From Anodontia alba (lineage: Eukaryota; Mollusca; Bivalvia; Lucinida; Lucinidae), in NCBI GenBank assembly GCA_964016985.1, contig OZ024828.1, forward strand, positions 78,079,869-78,143,868: DNA of 64,000 bases, in the 5' to 3' direction. A model generated the notes under the pieces. It made no database searches and was not told the origin of the DNA. It saw nothing but the letters and a program-made list of their open reading frames with translations. Position numbers and translations under genes: made by a program. The number at the start of each line of letters is the position of its first letter. The first letter of the stretch is position 1. Shown here in pieces: positions 30,607 through 39,979 of the stretch.

Positions 30607-30744
30607 TGATTCTTGGTCTAAAGTTTAAAGATAATCTTCTGAAGTATATAAATTCTGAAGGATGCTGCAGAATTGGGTTTCATTTAAAGTTCACTTATAT
30701 TTCTTCATAGTTTAAAATCTTACGTTAGATTTAGTGATTCATAA

Positions 30745-31850
30745 AAGCACTGGTCAATTTTGTTATTACTTCATAGAACTCTAACCTGTGTGAGTAATAG
30801 TATGACAAGATTTATCTTGAGTGGCTAAAGAAATGTGTGCGCTTTATTAGTACTAGTAGTAAACAAAATAAGCCGATGAAATCTTTGAGAAACAATACTA
30901 TCCAGTGTTTATGTGAGGTCATAGATTCTTAAGTAGTTTTCAATTTACGTAGTTTCCCGACATAATGTTTTGAGAAATTTGAAATTTGTTGTCCCATGAA
31001 CAGATTGCCTCAATCAATGCCTTCACTATTATAGACTGTCTGCACCGTAACAGTTCAGTGTTGAACCAGACTTCTTAGTCCATGCAAGTCACAAAATAAG
31101 TAGCACTTTCCCATCTAAATTAACATATTTTATTTGTACCATTGTTTTGTTTTTATATAGCTGTGTACTTGAGAGTACTATTTCTACAGCATAAATTCAA
31201 GAAATGTCTCCACCATAACAATTTATGTACACACCATAACAAAACTGTCTTTACCGTAACAGCTCTTTTTTCGTATTTTAAGTATCAAATTTAAATTGTG
31301 TGTATTTATATTCTTAGACAGATTTATTTCTGGCTCATTTTGCTATAACTTCCATAGAAGTTTGAACTGTGTGAGTAATATTATGACATGATTTGTCCTA
31401 AGTATTTGTGGATATGTGTGCCCTTTATTGGTACTGCTACTAAACATCTAAAAGCTGATGAAAGTTTTCAGAAACAGTGCTAGCACATCTTTATGTGAGA
31501 TCATAATGTGTTTACTAGTTTTCCAACTTCAATATTTAGAGAAATTTAAAATATATAATACCATGAACAGTATGCATCAGTTAATGTCTTTACCATAACA
31601 TCCTGTCCACACCATAACAGTTCAAACAAATGAACCAGATTAGCTGTTAAATTCCAACACCACAAAATGTTGAGCTTGCATGTAGAAATTTAATGAAGAC
31701 GATAGTGTTATATTACACAATTGCTTTGTTTTCAATTGTGTGCTTAAGTAATATTTTTACAGCATAAATTCAAGAAATGTCTGAACCATAACAGTTTATG
31801 TCCTTACCATAACAAAATTGTCAATACCATAACAACTGTTTTTTTTTATG
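30745..31850. repeat. Tandem duplication in the right arm, about 575 bp
   Basis: GTGTGAGTAATAGTATGACA at 30788 matches GTGTGAGTAATATTATGACA at 31369. The motif triplets 31205/31226/31246 recur at 31778/31799/31819, each 573 bp later. No coding content. Confidence 0.75.
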
Positions 31851-32173
31851 TTTTTACAAAAACAGGTTTAATTTTTGTGACCCTAATTTTTTGCAAATGT
31901 TTATCTCTGAAATGGCTTCTTTATATATCAGAACAAATGATCAAAGTTGCACAAGTATTTTGTGAATGTTGCAACCATTTTTCTGCCACAGATGTTAAAA
32001 TACAAAAATGTAACGAGTTATGAAGAATTCCTGGCTTATAAAAACTTTTTCTTATGGTGATTTTTGTGATATATAGAAATTAAATGTTGATTATCTTATA
32101 CATTGGAAAGGAAAACTTTCTTTCATTAAATATTCATATCAGCCTGTCTTAAAACTCTGTTATGGTAAGGACA
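31037..32173. promoter_or_regulatory. Right subterminal motif cluster
   Basis: Nine minus-polarity copies (31037, 31205, 31226, 31246, 31585, 31604, 31778, 31799, 31819) and one plus copy nearest the end (32158), of the form TGTCCTTACCATAACA. Read inward from either transposon end, polarity switches once, mirroring the left cluster. Confidence 0.8.
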
Positions 32174-32341
32174 TGTTTTCAACCCTATACATGTTCTAAA
32201 GAGAATATATTCATGATACTTTGGAGATAAGCGTAACGTTAGCTTGAATTATAAACTTCGGATGTTGTTTGAGTATTCAAGGAAATAAATTTCAAATTTC
32301 CACAGACTTGTGTTCTTAGTTTTTCTGTTCCTTAAATTTTG

Positions 32342-32365
32342 ACCAAATTTGATAATGGCTCATAC
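32342..32365 (-). repeat. Right terminal inverted repeat and target duplication
   Basis: Exact complement of the left 20-bp end, followed by ATAC. The inner neighbour AAATTTTG also mirrors the left AAAATTT after one extra base. Confidence 0.8.
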
Positions 32366-32599
32366 ATGGTATATATTTCCATTTAATCCCAATCAAATTG
32401 AGGCATGCTGGGATAAGACTACCTATCAGCTGGGCACCAGAAAAACCAACAATGTGGCACATGCACAGAGAAAACTTGGATCAGTCTCTTGATCTAGACA
32501 GTTTGATCATTCCCTGATTCATAACAATATACCAATCATGAGAAATCCCTAGTGTGATCAGTAAATCTTCTGATCAGAATGCATGAAAGGACAGGTTAT
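32366..32599. other. Unassigned sequence
   Basis: No array or foldback seen. A TCTTGATCTAGACAGTTTGATC stretch is weakly core-like. It lies between the transposon and an FB-E copy. Confidence 0.35.
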
Positions 32600-32782
32600 A
32601 GATCTAGATATAAAGAATTTTTTGGTTTGTTGTTTTTTCCTACTGAAAATACTGATACTTGTCTTATTTTTCCACAGCAGTGTATGTTGTAGTAACTTAG
32701 TAGCATCACCATGGTTCCAATGAGTACCACAACATATGTTTTAACTGAGAAATAAAAGATTCCTTGTATCTAATGCTATGCT
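32600..32782. repeat. FB-E foldback element, copy 9
   Basis: AGATCTAGATATAAAG to TTGTATCTAATGCTATG. Core TGTATGTTGTAGTAACTTAG against CCAATGAGTACCACAACATA. The apex (CATCACCATGG) no longer pairs well. Confidence 0.6.
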
Positions 32783-32834
32783 TTGCTGTATACACCTACC
32801 ACACGGTTGGTTTTGCTGTAGCTTAGCTTACATG

Positions 32835-32900
32835 GAGGGAGGGAGGGAATGAAGGAGGGAGGGATGAAGGGAACGAGGGATGGATGACGGAAAAAGAAAT
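32835..32900. repeat. GGGA-rich purine tract
   Basis: GGAGGGAGGGAGGGAATGAA and related units give about 65 bases almost free of pyrimidines on the plus strand. It is capable of triplex or G-rich structure. It lies just past the exon candidate at 32940-33076. Confidence 0.7.
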
Positions 32901-32939
32901 GATCACAACAGCTGATCCAGAGCTTGGCTGTTAACATAC

Positions 32940-33076
32940 AATTATGCGAATCAGTACACAAGCCAGAAAAGCTTGCATATTCCGGAGTATATGTTTTCTA
33001 GTTTCCACTGCAAATGTTACAGTATCTAATGCTTCCGGGCCCTGATCACAATCTTCATGCTGACATCGGCCTGTGC
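32940..33076 (-). CDS. Candidate internal exon, unrecognised gene
   Basis: On the minus strand an acceptor (TACTTATATTTAAAAG) and a donor (ATT/GTATGT) bound 137 nt that are open in only one frame. It starts two nucleotides into a codon and ends in phase 0. The 45 codons include TGRCQHEDCDQGPEALDT, TFAVETRKHILRNMQ and AFLACVLIRII, mixed helical sequence quite unlike the repeats around it. No family was recognised. The phase shows it cannot join directly to 47378-47418 or 12991-13076, so exons are missing. Confidence 0.45.
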
Positions 33077-33113
33077 CTTTTAAATATAAGTAAACCTTTA
33101 AAGAGCTAAACAA

Positions 33114-33450
33114 AGTTGTAGCAGATGATATTCTAATTTTTTTAGACAAATGATTCAAATGAAATGTCAAGTCTTATTTTCTCTGAAAATATATATATAA
33201 AAAAAAAAACAAACAAACAAAAAATGTGAAATGATAATACCCCACCACTACTGTGTGGTGGGCAGATAACTCTGTCAATTCCAAACCAGATATTTGCAAT
33301 ATAAAAATAATGCACATACCAAACTTGTTGAAAACCCATTGATATTTACTTGAATTATTGTTCAGAAATGTGGCAGGCAGGGGGCAGATAACTCTATCAA
33401 AAATTGACAAAATTTGCCCATTAGCAATCCCAAACCAACTCCCAAACTTT
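33114..33450. repeat. TTAA-4 left half plus second repeat
   Basis: GTAGCAGATGATATTC and ATGAAATGTCAAGTCTTATT, then from 33225 the same module as 18116-18350: CTGTGTGGTGGGCAGATAAC, ATAATGCACATACCAAACTT. A shorter internal repeat (GGGGGCAGATAACTCTATCA) follows. Confidence 0.6.
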
Positions 33451-33679
33451 TTCGTGCTCAACTCAGCTGAGCAAGAAACTTATCCTGCTAATAAATCTCA
33501 AAACCTCTGTAATATATCATTAACAGGACATAATAACATCAAAATATGAATCTCTGAAACAAAAACATACCATATCAAACTGATAATTTTTTGGCATCAT
33601 CCAGAGAGACAAAATACAAGCAATCATAACTAATGATACTGCACATTTTCATTCCGCATGAAAATGCCCTTAGATACAC

Positions 33680-34085
33680 GATCATGTTTCAAGGACAGTT
33701 CCTGAAGTGCATCAAGTTCCTGAACTCTGATATTTCAAGAGCATTTCAAGAATGTCTCATTTAGACTTCAGAGCCATTTGGTGAGCTTTTCATGTAAGTA
33801 CCATGAATACATGTTCATGAATGAGTAATGAACTGCCCATATAATTTTTGTCCATGAATAGTTTTTGAATTCATTCAGTCACAGAATAAGAAGAGTTGTC
33901 AATGAACAGTTCATGAAAAATTCTAAATATTTCTTGGACAGTTCATGAACTGCATGCTGTTCATGAACTCATTTTAAGGATGTTTCACAAATTTATCCCA
34001 ATTAGACTTCAAGCATTTTCATGAATTTTTTTTTAAATCTGGATATTCACGAACATTTCTTTTGAACTAAAACAGTTCATTTCAA
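33680..34085. repeat. Cluster of TTCATGAA-type palindromes
   Basis: ACAGTTCATGAA, TGTTCATGAATG, GCTGTTCATGAACTC and relatives recur at least eight times in both orientations over 400 bp, with two loosely repeated shoulders (CATTTAGACTTCAGAGCC, CCAATTAGACTTCAAGC). Confidence 0.55.
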
Positions 34086-34087
34086 AG

Positions 34088-34158
34088 AGGAATTTTCTCT
34101 GAAAAATAAGGAAAAAATGTCGTCTGTTGAAACTTTTACCCAGCATGCTTAGCGTTAA
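34088..34158. repeat. TTAA-3 element, right end only
   Basis: TCTGAAAAATAAGGAAAAAA then GTCGTCTGTTGAAACTTTTA, ending CCCAGCATGCTTAGCGTTAA. Confidence 0.65.
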
Positions 34159-34429
34159 AGAATCGGAAGCCTATTACTGTTGGAGCTCATCAATTTTGGT
34201 TGGATCACTGTCTTGTTGTGTTAGCATGAATATTTAATAACACTGTCACAACAGAGGATCTTGTACATTGGCGCTACCAGGCTTTCACTGCTAGCAGGCT
34301 CCAGGAAAAAAAAATGAGACATTTTAATGCAAATAGGAATGAAATATTTTTTCTTCTTTTCCCGACAAAACAACTAGAGAATGGTAACCATCACTGTGCA
34401 CATTCTTTTGCCAGAAACTGATGACTTGA

Positions 34430-34582
34430 CTCATTAGAAGTGCCTCAGCAAAGCACTTCTGCACTTCTAATGAGTACCACAGTGAGATGCTTCTAATGGG
34501 TACCACAACATATGTTTTAGCGGAGAAATAAGAAAAATATCAATACCTTTTGGTTGAAAAAAACACCTAAGGAAGAGCTATG
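34430..34582. repeat. FB-E foldback element, copy 10, rearranged
   Basis: ACTCATTAGAAGTGCCTCAG, then two successive right arms (CTTCTAATGAGTACCACAG and CTTCTAATGGGTACCACAAC). Right end CACCTAAGGAAGAGCTATG. Confidence 0.6.
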
Positions 34583-34618
34583 ATCTCTCAATTTATTGTC
34601 AGCCATATTCATCTCCCT

Positions 34619-34680
34619 TAACCCATAAAGTGCTAAGCAAAATTGTAGCAGATGACAGCCTTTTTATTCAAACAGTAAGA
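34619..34680. repeat. TTAA-4 element, left end only
   Basis: TTAACCCATAAAGTGCTAAG then ATTGTAGCAGATGACAGCC. The core is missing. Confidence 0.55.
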
Positions 34681-34989
34681 AATTATTTTAGACTGTAATT
34701 GTGTATAGCTATGAGTCAAATCAAAAAAGAAAAAAAAGACACCTACAAAAAAAAAAGTATAAATCAATATTTACAAATTCATTTTTGGAAATCCTTGGAG
34801 AGTCTTTGAGAAGTTAATTAAGCAAAAAAAACAATCCATTACCTAAAATGAGATGGGGAACTTGGAAAAGATTTTAGATGTTTTAGCATTTTAACATCCG
34901 TCAACTGGTATTTCTGTTCTTTGAGGAGGCTGATAATGTGATATCCTTACAAAATGCTCTATCTGTGGAAGAGAATACCATATAAGGAG

Positions 34990-35137
34990 CCGGCCTCGGT
35001 GGCTCAGTTGGATGCGCATTTGACTGAAGATCAGGAGGCTGTGGGTTCAACCCCTGCCAGGTCGGCATTTTTTCGTGGGGATTGATCATGAAATATTTTC
35101 TGCGGTCATTCTTTCCCTTCCACAGATTCAAGAAGGG
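34990..35137 (+). mobile_element. tRNA-derived SINE, 3'-truncated
   Basis: GCCGGCCTCGGTGGCTCAGT carries an A-box-like segment and GGGTTCAACCCC a B box. The body continues CGTGGGGATTGATCATGAA and stops at CAGATTCAAGAAGGGC, where an FB-E half begins. Confidence 0.7.
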
Positions 35138-35210
35138 CCCACAATATATGTTTTAGTGGAGAAATAAGGAAGATATTTACCTGATGCCCCCTCATATCTA
35201 GAGTTATGGA
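35134..35210. repeat. FB-E element, right half only
   Basis: CCCACAATATATGTTTTAG, then AATAAGGAAGATATTTACC and CATATCTAGAGTTATGG. Confidence 0.65.
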
Positions 35211-35229
35211 GATTATTTTTAGAAACAAG

Positions 35230-35424
35230 CATAGCTCCAGATAAGACTCTGTTTTTTTGTTTTTTTTTCAATCAAAAAGTATTGATATCGTCTTTATTTC
35301 TTCATGATAAAGTAGGTTGTGGGTATTCATTAGAAGCACCTCATTAAAGCGCTTCAAATGAATACCCATAACTTCTGTTTTTGTAGAGAAATAAGAAAAA
35401 AATCCTTTTTATCTGGAGCCATGA
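35230..35424. repeat. FB-E foldback element, copy 11
   Basis: CATAGCTCCAGATAAG to TTATCTGGAGCCATG, the cleanest pair of outer ends in the family. Core GTTGTGGGTATTCATTAGAA / CTTCAAATGAATACCCATAA. Confidence 0.75.
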
Positions 35425-35454
35425 ACAAGGCCATGTTAACCATCAAACTGTCTC

Positions 35455-35621
35455 CAAAGCAGACGACATTTATTTTTATTTTTTTAACTTTTCAAAGAAA
35501 ATAAGTCTTGATATTTCATGTGAATCATCTGCTTGGCAGACTTTTTTTCTTTGAAAAATTAAAAAAAACAAATTTTCAAAATGTCGTCTGCTGCAGTTGT
35601 GATTGGCGCTTTCAGGGTTAA
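35455..35621. repeat. TTAA-4 foldback element, copy 2
   Basis: CAGACGACATTTATTTTTAT, core AGTCTTGATATTTCATGTGA with apex ATCATCTGCTTGGCAGA, right CTGCTGCAGTTGTGATTGGC then CAGGGTTAA. Confidence 0.7.
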
Positions 35622-35647
35622 GACATTCTTTGCTAATTTTCAAATGA

Positions 35648-35796
35648 AGCCTTAGCATTCTGGGTAAAAACTTCAGCAGAAGACACTTTGATATACATTT
35701 TAAATTTTTGGCAGTAAATATTTTCTGGAAAAAAATAAGTAAAATATCTTCAATTTGTCTTCTGCAGAATTAGTCCAGAAAGTGGTAAAAGGTTAA
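35648..35796. repeat. TTAA-3 foldback element, short form
   Basis: GCATTCTGGGTAAAAACTTC to CCAGAAAGTGGTAAAAGG and TTAA. The inner palindrome is deleted, leaving mainly the outer arms. Confidence 0.65.
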
Positions 35797-36253
35797 ACAT
35801 ACTGTTACTTAGATTCTTAGATTCCATTACTCTTTACCGGTAATTGATATCTTGCATGTTGGGTTGATGACAAGTTGATGTCTGCTGATTTTTGCCCACC
35901 AAGTGCTAATAATTAAACCAGAAAAAAAAAAAAACAAAAAAAAAAACAAAAAAACAAAAAGCAAAGCTCACGTGCAAAAAGGGCATGTCATTTCGGTATA
36001 TACAGTAGTACTCACATGGGTGGTATTGGCAGATCACCAAAACCCTGAAAATACCCTTCACCCATACCCCCATCCACAAAAAATAATATATTTCAAATGC
36101 TTGAATCATGATAAGAACTTTTTACTTTTCTCAAAAATCACCAAAATGCCTGAATACAGCAGATCTGCTGAAAATTCTCACCCCTGGTTTCAAAAAATCC
36201 ATTGACTACCAGTGACAATTATCTAAATGTAATGGTTAAATAACAAATGATTG
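35797..36253. other. Unassigned, A-rich tract
   Basis: An A-rich stretch at 35920-35960 and otherwise featureless sequence. The frames here arise from the A-rich tract. Confidence 0.4.
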
Positions 36254-36465
36254 GACCCAGATGTTCAAAACTAACAATGTTGTTAGTTAACTTATTGTTA
36301 AAACTTTGATCATTAAATATGGCATATACCTAATATTTAAAGCAAAAGCTACTCACATTTTTTCAGCAAAAATATGTGAATTAGATATTGTACTTACTAG
36401 AACAGTCTACATTTTGACCACTAACAAGCTTGTTGAGCTAACAATGCTTTGAACAACTTGGCCCT
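36254..36465. repeat. FB-G foldback element, copy 3
   Basis: GGACCCAGATGTTCAAAACT to TTTGAACAACTTGGCCC. TAACAATGTTGTTAGTTAAC lies inside the left end. The left half of the core is lost. Confidence 0.75.
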
Positions 36466-36471
36466 AATCTG

Positions 36472-36626
36472 GTTTCAGCAGACACTTTGACCTTTTTCTT
36501 ATTTTTCCAAGAAAACAGACTGAAAATTCATGAAATTTGCAAAAAATGCCAAAAACTATTTCCTGGGAAAAATAAGAAAATATTCACCAATTTGTCATCA
36601 GCTGAATTAGCCTATATGTTGGTAAG
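36472..36626. repeat. TTAA-3 foldback element, eroded
   Basis: GGTTTCAGCAGACACTTTGA, core AACAGACTGAAAATTCATGA, right CAATTTGTCATCAGCTGAAT. Confidence 0.6.
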
Positions 36627-36647
36627 CTCTGTACAATGGTAGCATGC

Positions 36648-36952
36648 TTTTGTTTGCGTTGCGGTTTTACAGCCCAGTCAACCCAATGGGGTCATGTCAA
36701 GCGTGGTCAGTTTACCTAACCACACGTTTATTGGGCAGGTTTAGTCCTCTAAGTGGTAAACCAGTATTGTGCACATTCTTTAGCCAGAAACTGACAACTG
36801 CCCTTCTTGAATCAGCAGAAGGGAGAATGACCATAGAAAATATTTCATGATCAATCTCCACGAAAGAATGTTGCTAACCTCAGCGGGGGTTGAACCCTCG
36901 ACCTCCTGGTCTCCAGCCTGACGCGCATCCAACTGAGCCACTGAGACCAGCT
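36648..36952 (-). mobile_element. tRNA-derived SINE, near full length
   Basis: Minus strand. The head at the right end holds A- and B-like boxes (GGCTCAGTTGGATGCGC, GGGTTCAACCCC) and the tail at the left is CGCAACGCAAACAAA. Direct repeats CAATGGTAGCATGC (36634-36647) and CAATGGTAGTATGC (36953-36966) are a 14-bp target duplication with one change. Confidence 0.8.
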
Positions 36953-36979
36953 CAATGGTAGTATGCAGAATAATTTTTT

Positions 36980-37450
36980 CGTCACTTGTTTATATCGAGC
37001 CATAGAATACAGACACCAAATTTCCTTAGGGCCATGGTACACGTGATTATCACTGACCGATGAAATCCAGGTAATTGTTATTCATAGCCGTGCTGCACTG
37101 TTTGCTTAAATTACAGGCAGTTTAGGTTAAATGAAACAGTCTTAACCCTTGTCCTGCTGAATAAATTAAGAGGCCACTCCCACTTCTAATTTTCAGCCAA
37201 TCAGATTACAGGATCCAGACTGGTCAAATACTGAATGGCAAACAGTGCAGATCCAGATCAGTTGGCTTCTACAGAAGCCAACTGATCTGGATCTCCAACT
37301 GATCTGGATCTACACAGTTTGCAAAGACAGAGTTTATCCGGGTTCAGCAGGACTAGGGTTAAATTCCCATTTAGGACCTTTTTCCCAGCCTATACCCAGA
37401 GACAATCGACCAACCAGTGCTGTCAGTGCTTTAACTGTCATTTTTGTACC
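36980..37450. repeat. Dispersed repeat O, copy 2 (filled TTAA)
   Basis: CGAGCCATAGAATACAGACA, ACGTGATTATCACTGACC and AAATGAAACAGTCTTAA match copy 1. A TTAA-1 element interrupts it at 37142-37362 exactly at that TTAA. AGTGCTGTCAGTGCTTTAAC resumes the match. Confidence 0.7.
37142..37362. repeat. TTAA-1 foldback element, copy 12
   Basis: TTAACCCTTGTCCTGCTGAA to CAGGACTAGGGTTAA. CCAACTGATCTGGATCT occurs twice at the right arm (37279, 37297). Its empty site is at 23146-23149. Confidence 0.85.
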
Positions 37451-37543
37451 AAGTCCCATCTTTTGGGTATTCATTGGAAAAGTTGTTCCATAGCAACAGT
37501 GTTTGTTATTCAAGGTGGAGCCCAATTTTCCCTTTTTTGCTGC

Positions 37544-37747
37544 TTAACCCTTGTCCTGCTGAGCCCGGATATGCCATGTCTTTACAAACAGTGTAGATCC
37601 AGATCTGAAGAAGCCAACTGATATGGATCTGCACTGTTTGCCATTAAGTATGTGAATATGTATCAACAACCTGGATCAAGTAATCTGATTGGCTGAAAAT
37701 TGATAGTAGTCGTGGCATCTTAATTTATTCAGCAGGACAAGGGTTAA
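37544..37747. repeat. TTAA-1 foldback element, copy 13
   Basis: TTAACCCTTGTCCTGCTGAG to CAGGACAAGGGTTAA. The left inner arm is cut short at TAGATCCAGATCTGAAGAAG. Confidence 0.8.
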
Positions 37748-38008
37748 GCATTCATCTGAAGGGCACCCATTCATTGCAAGGTGAACAGGGAGAATTTTTC
37801 AGTTGTTTTTAGCACAACACTCAAACATTCCTCGAGCTGAGTTGAGCAGAATTTAGTTGAGCTTTAATGGCCCTATCTACAATATTTCAGTCGTGTTAAG
37901 CCATCTCTCAGAGAGAGGGAGATAGGAAAGAATATAGGTAAGAAAATGGCCCTAAACCCCGATCCTTCTTCAAGTGAGAAGAACTTTCTTGCCAAAAAAA
38001 AAAGCTAG
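37748..38008. other. Unassigned sequence before the SINE
   Basis: Contains AGAGAGAGGGAGATAGGAAA and an A run at 37993-38003 that is part of the SINE target site. Confidence 0.35.
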
Positions 38009-38319
38009 TTTGTTTGTTTGTGTTGAGGTTTTACGGCCCAGTCAACCCAATGGGGTCATGTCGAGCGCGGTCAGTTTACCTAACCACACATTTACTGGGC
38101 AGGCTTAGTCCTCTAAGCGGTTAACCAGTATTGTGCACATTCTTTCGCCAGAAACTGACAACTGCCCTTCTTGAATCAGCGGAAGGGAGAGAATGACCTT
38201 AGAAAATATTTCATGATCAATCTCCACGAAAGAATGTTGCCGACCTCGGCGGGGCTTGAACCCGCGACCTCCTGGTCTCCAGTCGGACGGCGCATCCAAC
38301 TGAGCCACCGAGGCCGGCA
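38009..38319 (-). mobile_element. tRNA-derived SINE, full length
   Basis: Minus strand. Head GGCCTCGGTGGCTCAGTTGG with GGTTCAAGCCCC. The first seven bases GGCCTCG can pair with CGAGGTC after the B box, so the acceptor stem of the parent tRNA is still visible. The anticodon stem is unclear. The tail is ACCTCAACACAAACAAACAA. An A run plus GCTAG flanks both sides (37994-38008 and about 38328-38342), a target duplication of about 15 bp. Confidence 0.85.
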
Positions 38320-38559
38320 AAAAAAAAAAAAAAAAAAGCTAGATATGGCAGGACCAACACACTCCAAAATTTCAGCACCATCCTACCACCCATGTCAAAT
38401 GCTCTAACTGCTCCAATGCAGCAACTCTTTGATATATTTTGAAGAAAAAAAAAAAACTGAACAAATATCATCTTATTTGGAACTGACTATAATAAGTAAG
38501 AAACCACCATTTATCAAACGGCATTGCGCAATGGCATTCCTGGCACTGGAGCTACCTTA

Positions 38560-38760
38560 ATAACCCTAACTATTGGGACAGACCGGCTTGAGTAAACAGT
38601 GTCCAGATCAGATGCTGCAGAATGTTGCATCTGATCAGTGTCTTCACTGTTTGCCACTAGTCCAGCTATTTTTAGACACAAAGATAGGTAGTCAAATGAA
38701 CATGTTGAAATTTTAGGATAAATATGGCAGGAGTTGAGCTGTCCCAATATTTAGGGCTAA
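38560..38760. repeat. FB-K foldback element
   Basis: ACAGTGTCCAGATCAGATGC / GCATCTGATCAGTGTCTTCA, apex TGCAGAATGTTGCA. The shoulder CCAGCTATTTTTAGACACAA is shared with 62525-62745. Confidence 0.65.
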
Positions 38761-38846
38761 TACAGTATGGGATAAAAACATAAATAATTAAAGTGAGACT
38801 GTATGAGACAGATTCCACTGCTGATAGGTGTTGGAAGTTTCTTCTG

Positions 38847-39062
38847 TTAACACTTACCATGCTAAGAGCAGATTCAGCTGATGAAAATTAGATTATATTT
38901 TTTCTTATTTTTCCCAGAAAATAGGATTTGACATTTTATGCAAATTGTCTCCATTGGAGACAATTTGCATAAAATGTCAAATCTTGTTTTCTGGAAAAAA
39001 AATAAGAAAAATATTTCAAAATTATGTCTGCTGAAAATTTTACCCAGAGTGCTGAGTGTTAA
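38847..39062. repeat. TTAA-3 foldback element, copy 7
   Basis: TTAACACTTACCATGCTAAG to AGAGTGCTGAGTGTTAA. The core ATAGGATTTGACATTTTATG is perfectly matched except one G/A. Apex TGTCTCCATTGGAGACA. Confidence 0.85.
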
Positions 39063-39197
39063 AGATTAGCTTGTCACAAGTGAGACAGGCTTCTGTACAT
39101 CTGCCAGTAATTGTTATTTGTGAGGTAGAAAGTTCAGAACAATTTACCAGGTTTTACTGGGTGTTTCATCTATATGGAACCAAACAAGGAAGTCAAC

Positions 39198-39400
39198 TTT
39201 TAAAGCAGCATGCTAAATTGTAGCAGATGACATTTTAAAAATAGATACTTTCTTTTTATTTTTCAGAGAAAATAAGTCTCCATATTTTCATATTTCCTGT
39301 GAATCATCTGTCAAAAATTGAAATGTCAAGTCTTATTTTCTCAGAAAAAAATTTCAAATGTTGTCTACTGCTGTTGTGACTCGTGCTTTAATGGCTAACC
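39198..39400. repeat. TTAA-4 foldback element, copy 3
   Basis: TTAAAGCAGCATGCTAAATT with TGTAGCAGATGACATTTT, right GTCTACTGCTGTTGTGACTC and TTTAATGGCTAA. Confidence 0.65.
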
Positions 39401-39410
39401 CATTAAGGCC

Positions 39411-39646
39411 AGGGCCCAGTTGTTCAAAGCTAACAACAACGTTAGTTAACGATTCGTTAAAATTTACATTGAGTAATATGCAAATATGCTGAAATTTTTT
39501 GCTGAAAAAATGTGAGTAGCTTTTGCAGCTACTCACATTTTTTCAGCAAAAATATCAGAATATTGTGTATTGTATCTGCTAAAACAGTTAACGAAATGAC
39601 CCTTAACTAGCTTGTTAAGCTAACGACGCTTTGAACAACCGGGCCT
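39411..39646. repeat. FB-G foldback element, copy 4 (best copy)
   Basis: GGGCCCAGTTGTTCAAAGCT to TTTGAACAACCGGGCC. The stem AAAAAATGTGAGTAGCTTTT... closes over a GCAGCT apex near 39525. TAACAACAACGTTAGTTAAC lies at the left shoulder. Confidence 0.85.
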
Positions 39647-39701
39647 AGAATATCTTCCATGAACTCTTCCACTGTGAATGTCAGATGGTCCAATATTTGT
39701 T

Positions 39702-39876
39702 GAACCTTTACCATTCTCTGGGCTAATTCAGCAGATGACAAACTGATGCTATTTTTCTTATTTTTCCTAGAAAATAGTGTTTTTTACTCTTTATTCAGGT
39801 TGTCCCCTGAGGAAAATAAGAAAAATATTTTAAAATGTTGTCTGCTAAAATTTTTATCCAGCGTGCTAAGCTTTAA
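39702..39876. repeat. TTAA-3 foldback element, core deleted
   Basis: GAACCTTTACCATTCTCTGG to CCAGCGTGCTAAGCTTTAA. Centre replaced by TTTACTCTTTATTCAGG. Confidence 0.7.
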
Positions 39877-39979
39877 AGTGTTACAGAAACTGTTCTTAAA
39901 TTTCCTACACCAACTTTTTATTAATAGAATGGCATATGCAAACAGTGCAGACCCAGGTATATATGTTTACTTTAGGGTA

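Larger units (their letters stand above)
23951..32361 (+). mobile_element. Complete DNA transposon with a transposase-OTU gene
   Basis: Ends are the 20-bp perfect inverted repeat GAGCCATTATCAAATTTGGT (23951-23970, and complement 32342-32361), extending to AAAATTT after a one-base gap. ATAC lies just outside each end (23947-23950 and 32362-32365), consistent with a 4-bp target duplication. Inside each end are clusters of a 16-bp motif of type TGTTATGGTAAGGACA: ten at 24329-25136 and ten at 31037-32173, in mirrored polarity. One intact gene lies between. The superfamily is not assigned: Ginger, Academ and Sola2 elements are said to make about 4-bp duplications, but I cannot match the protein to them by eye. 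Intactness suggests recent activity, although two small insertions sit in the left arm. Confidence 0.85.

Noticed and set aside
34990..38319. True tRNA genes
   Set aside because: The A- and B-box segments belong to SINE heads with degraded anticodon arms and retroposon tails.
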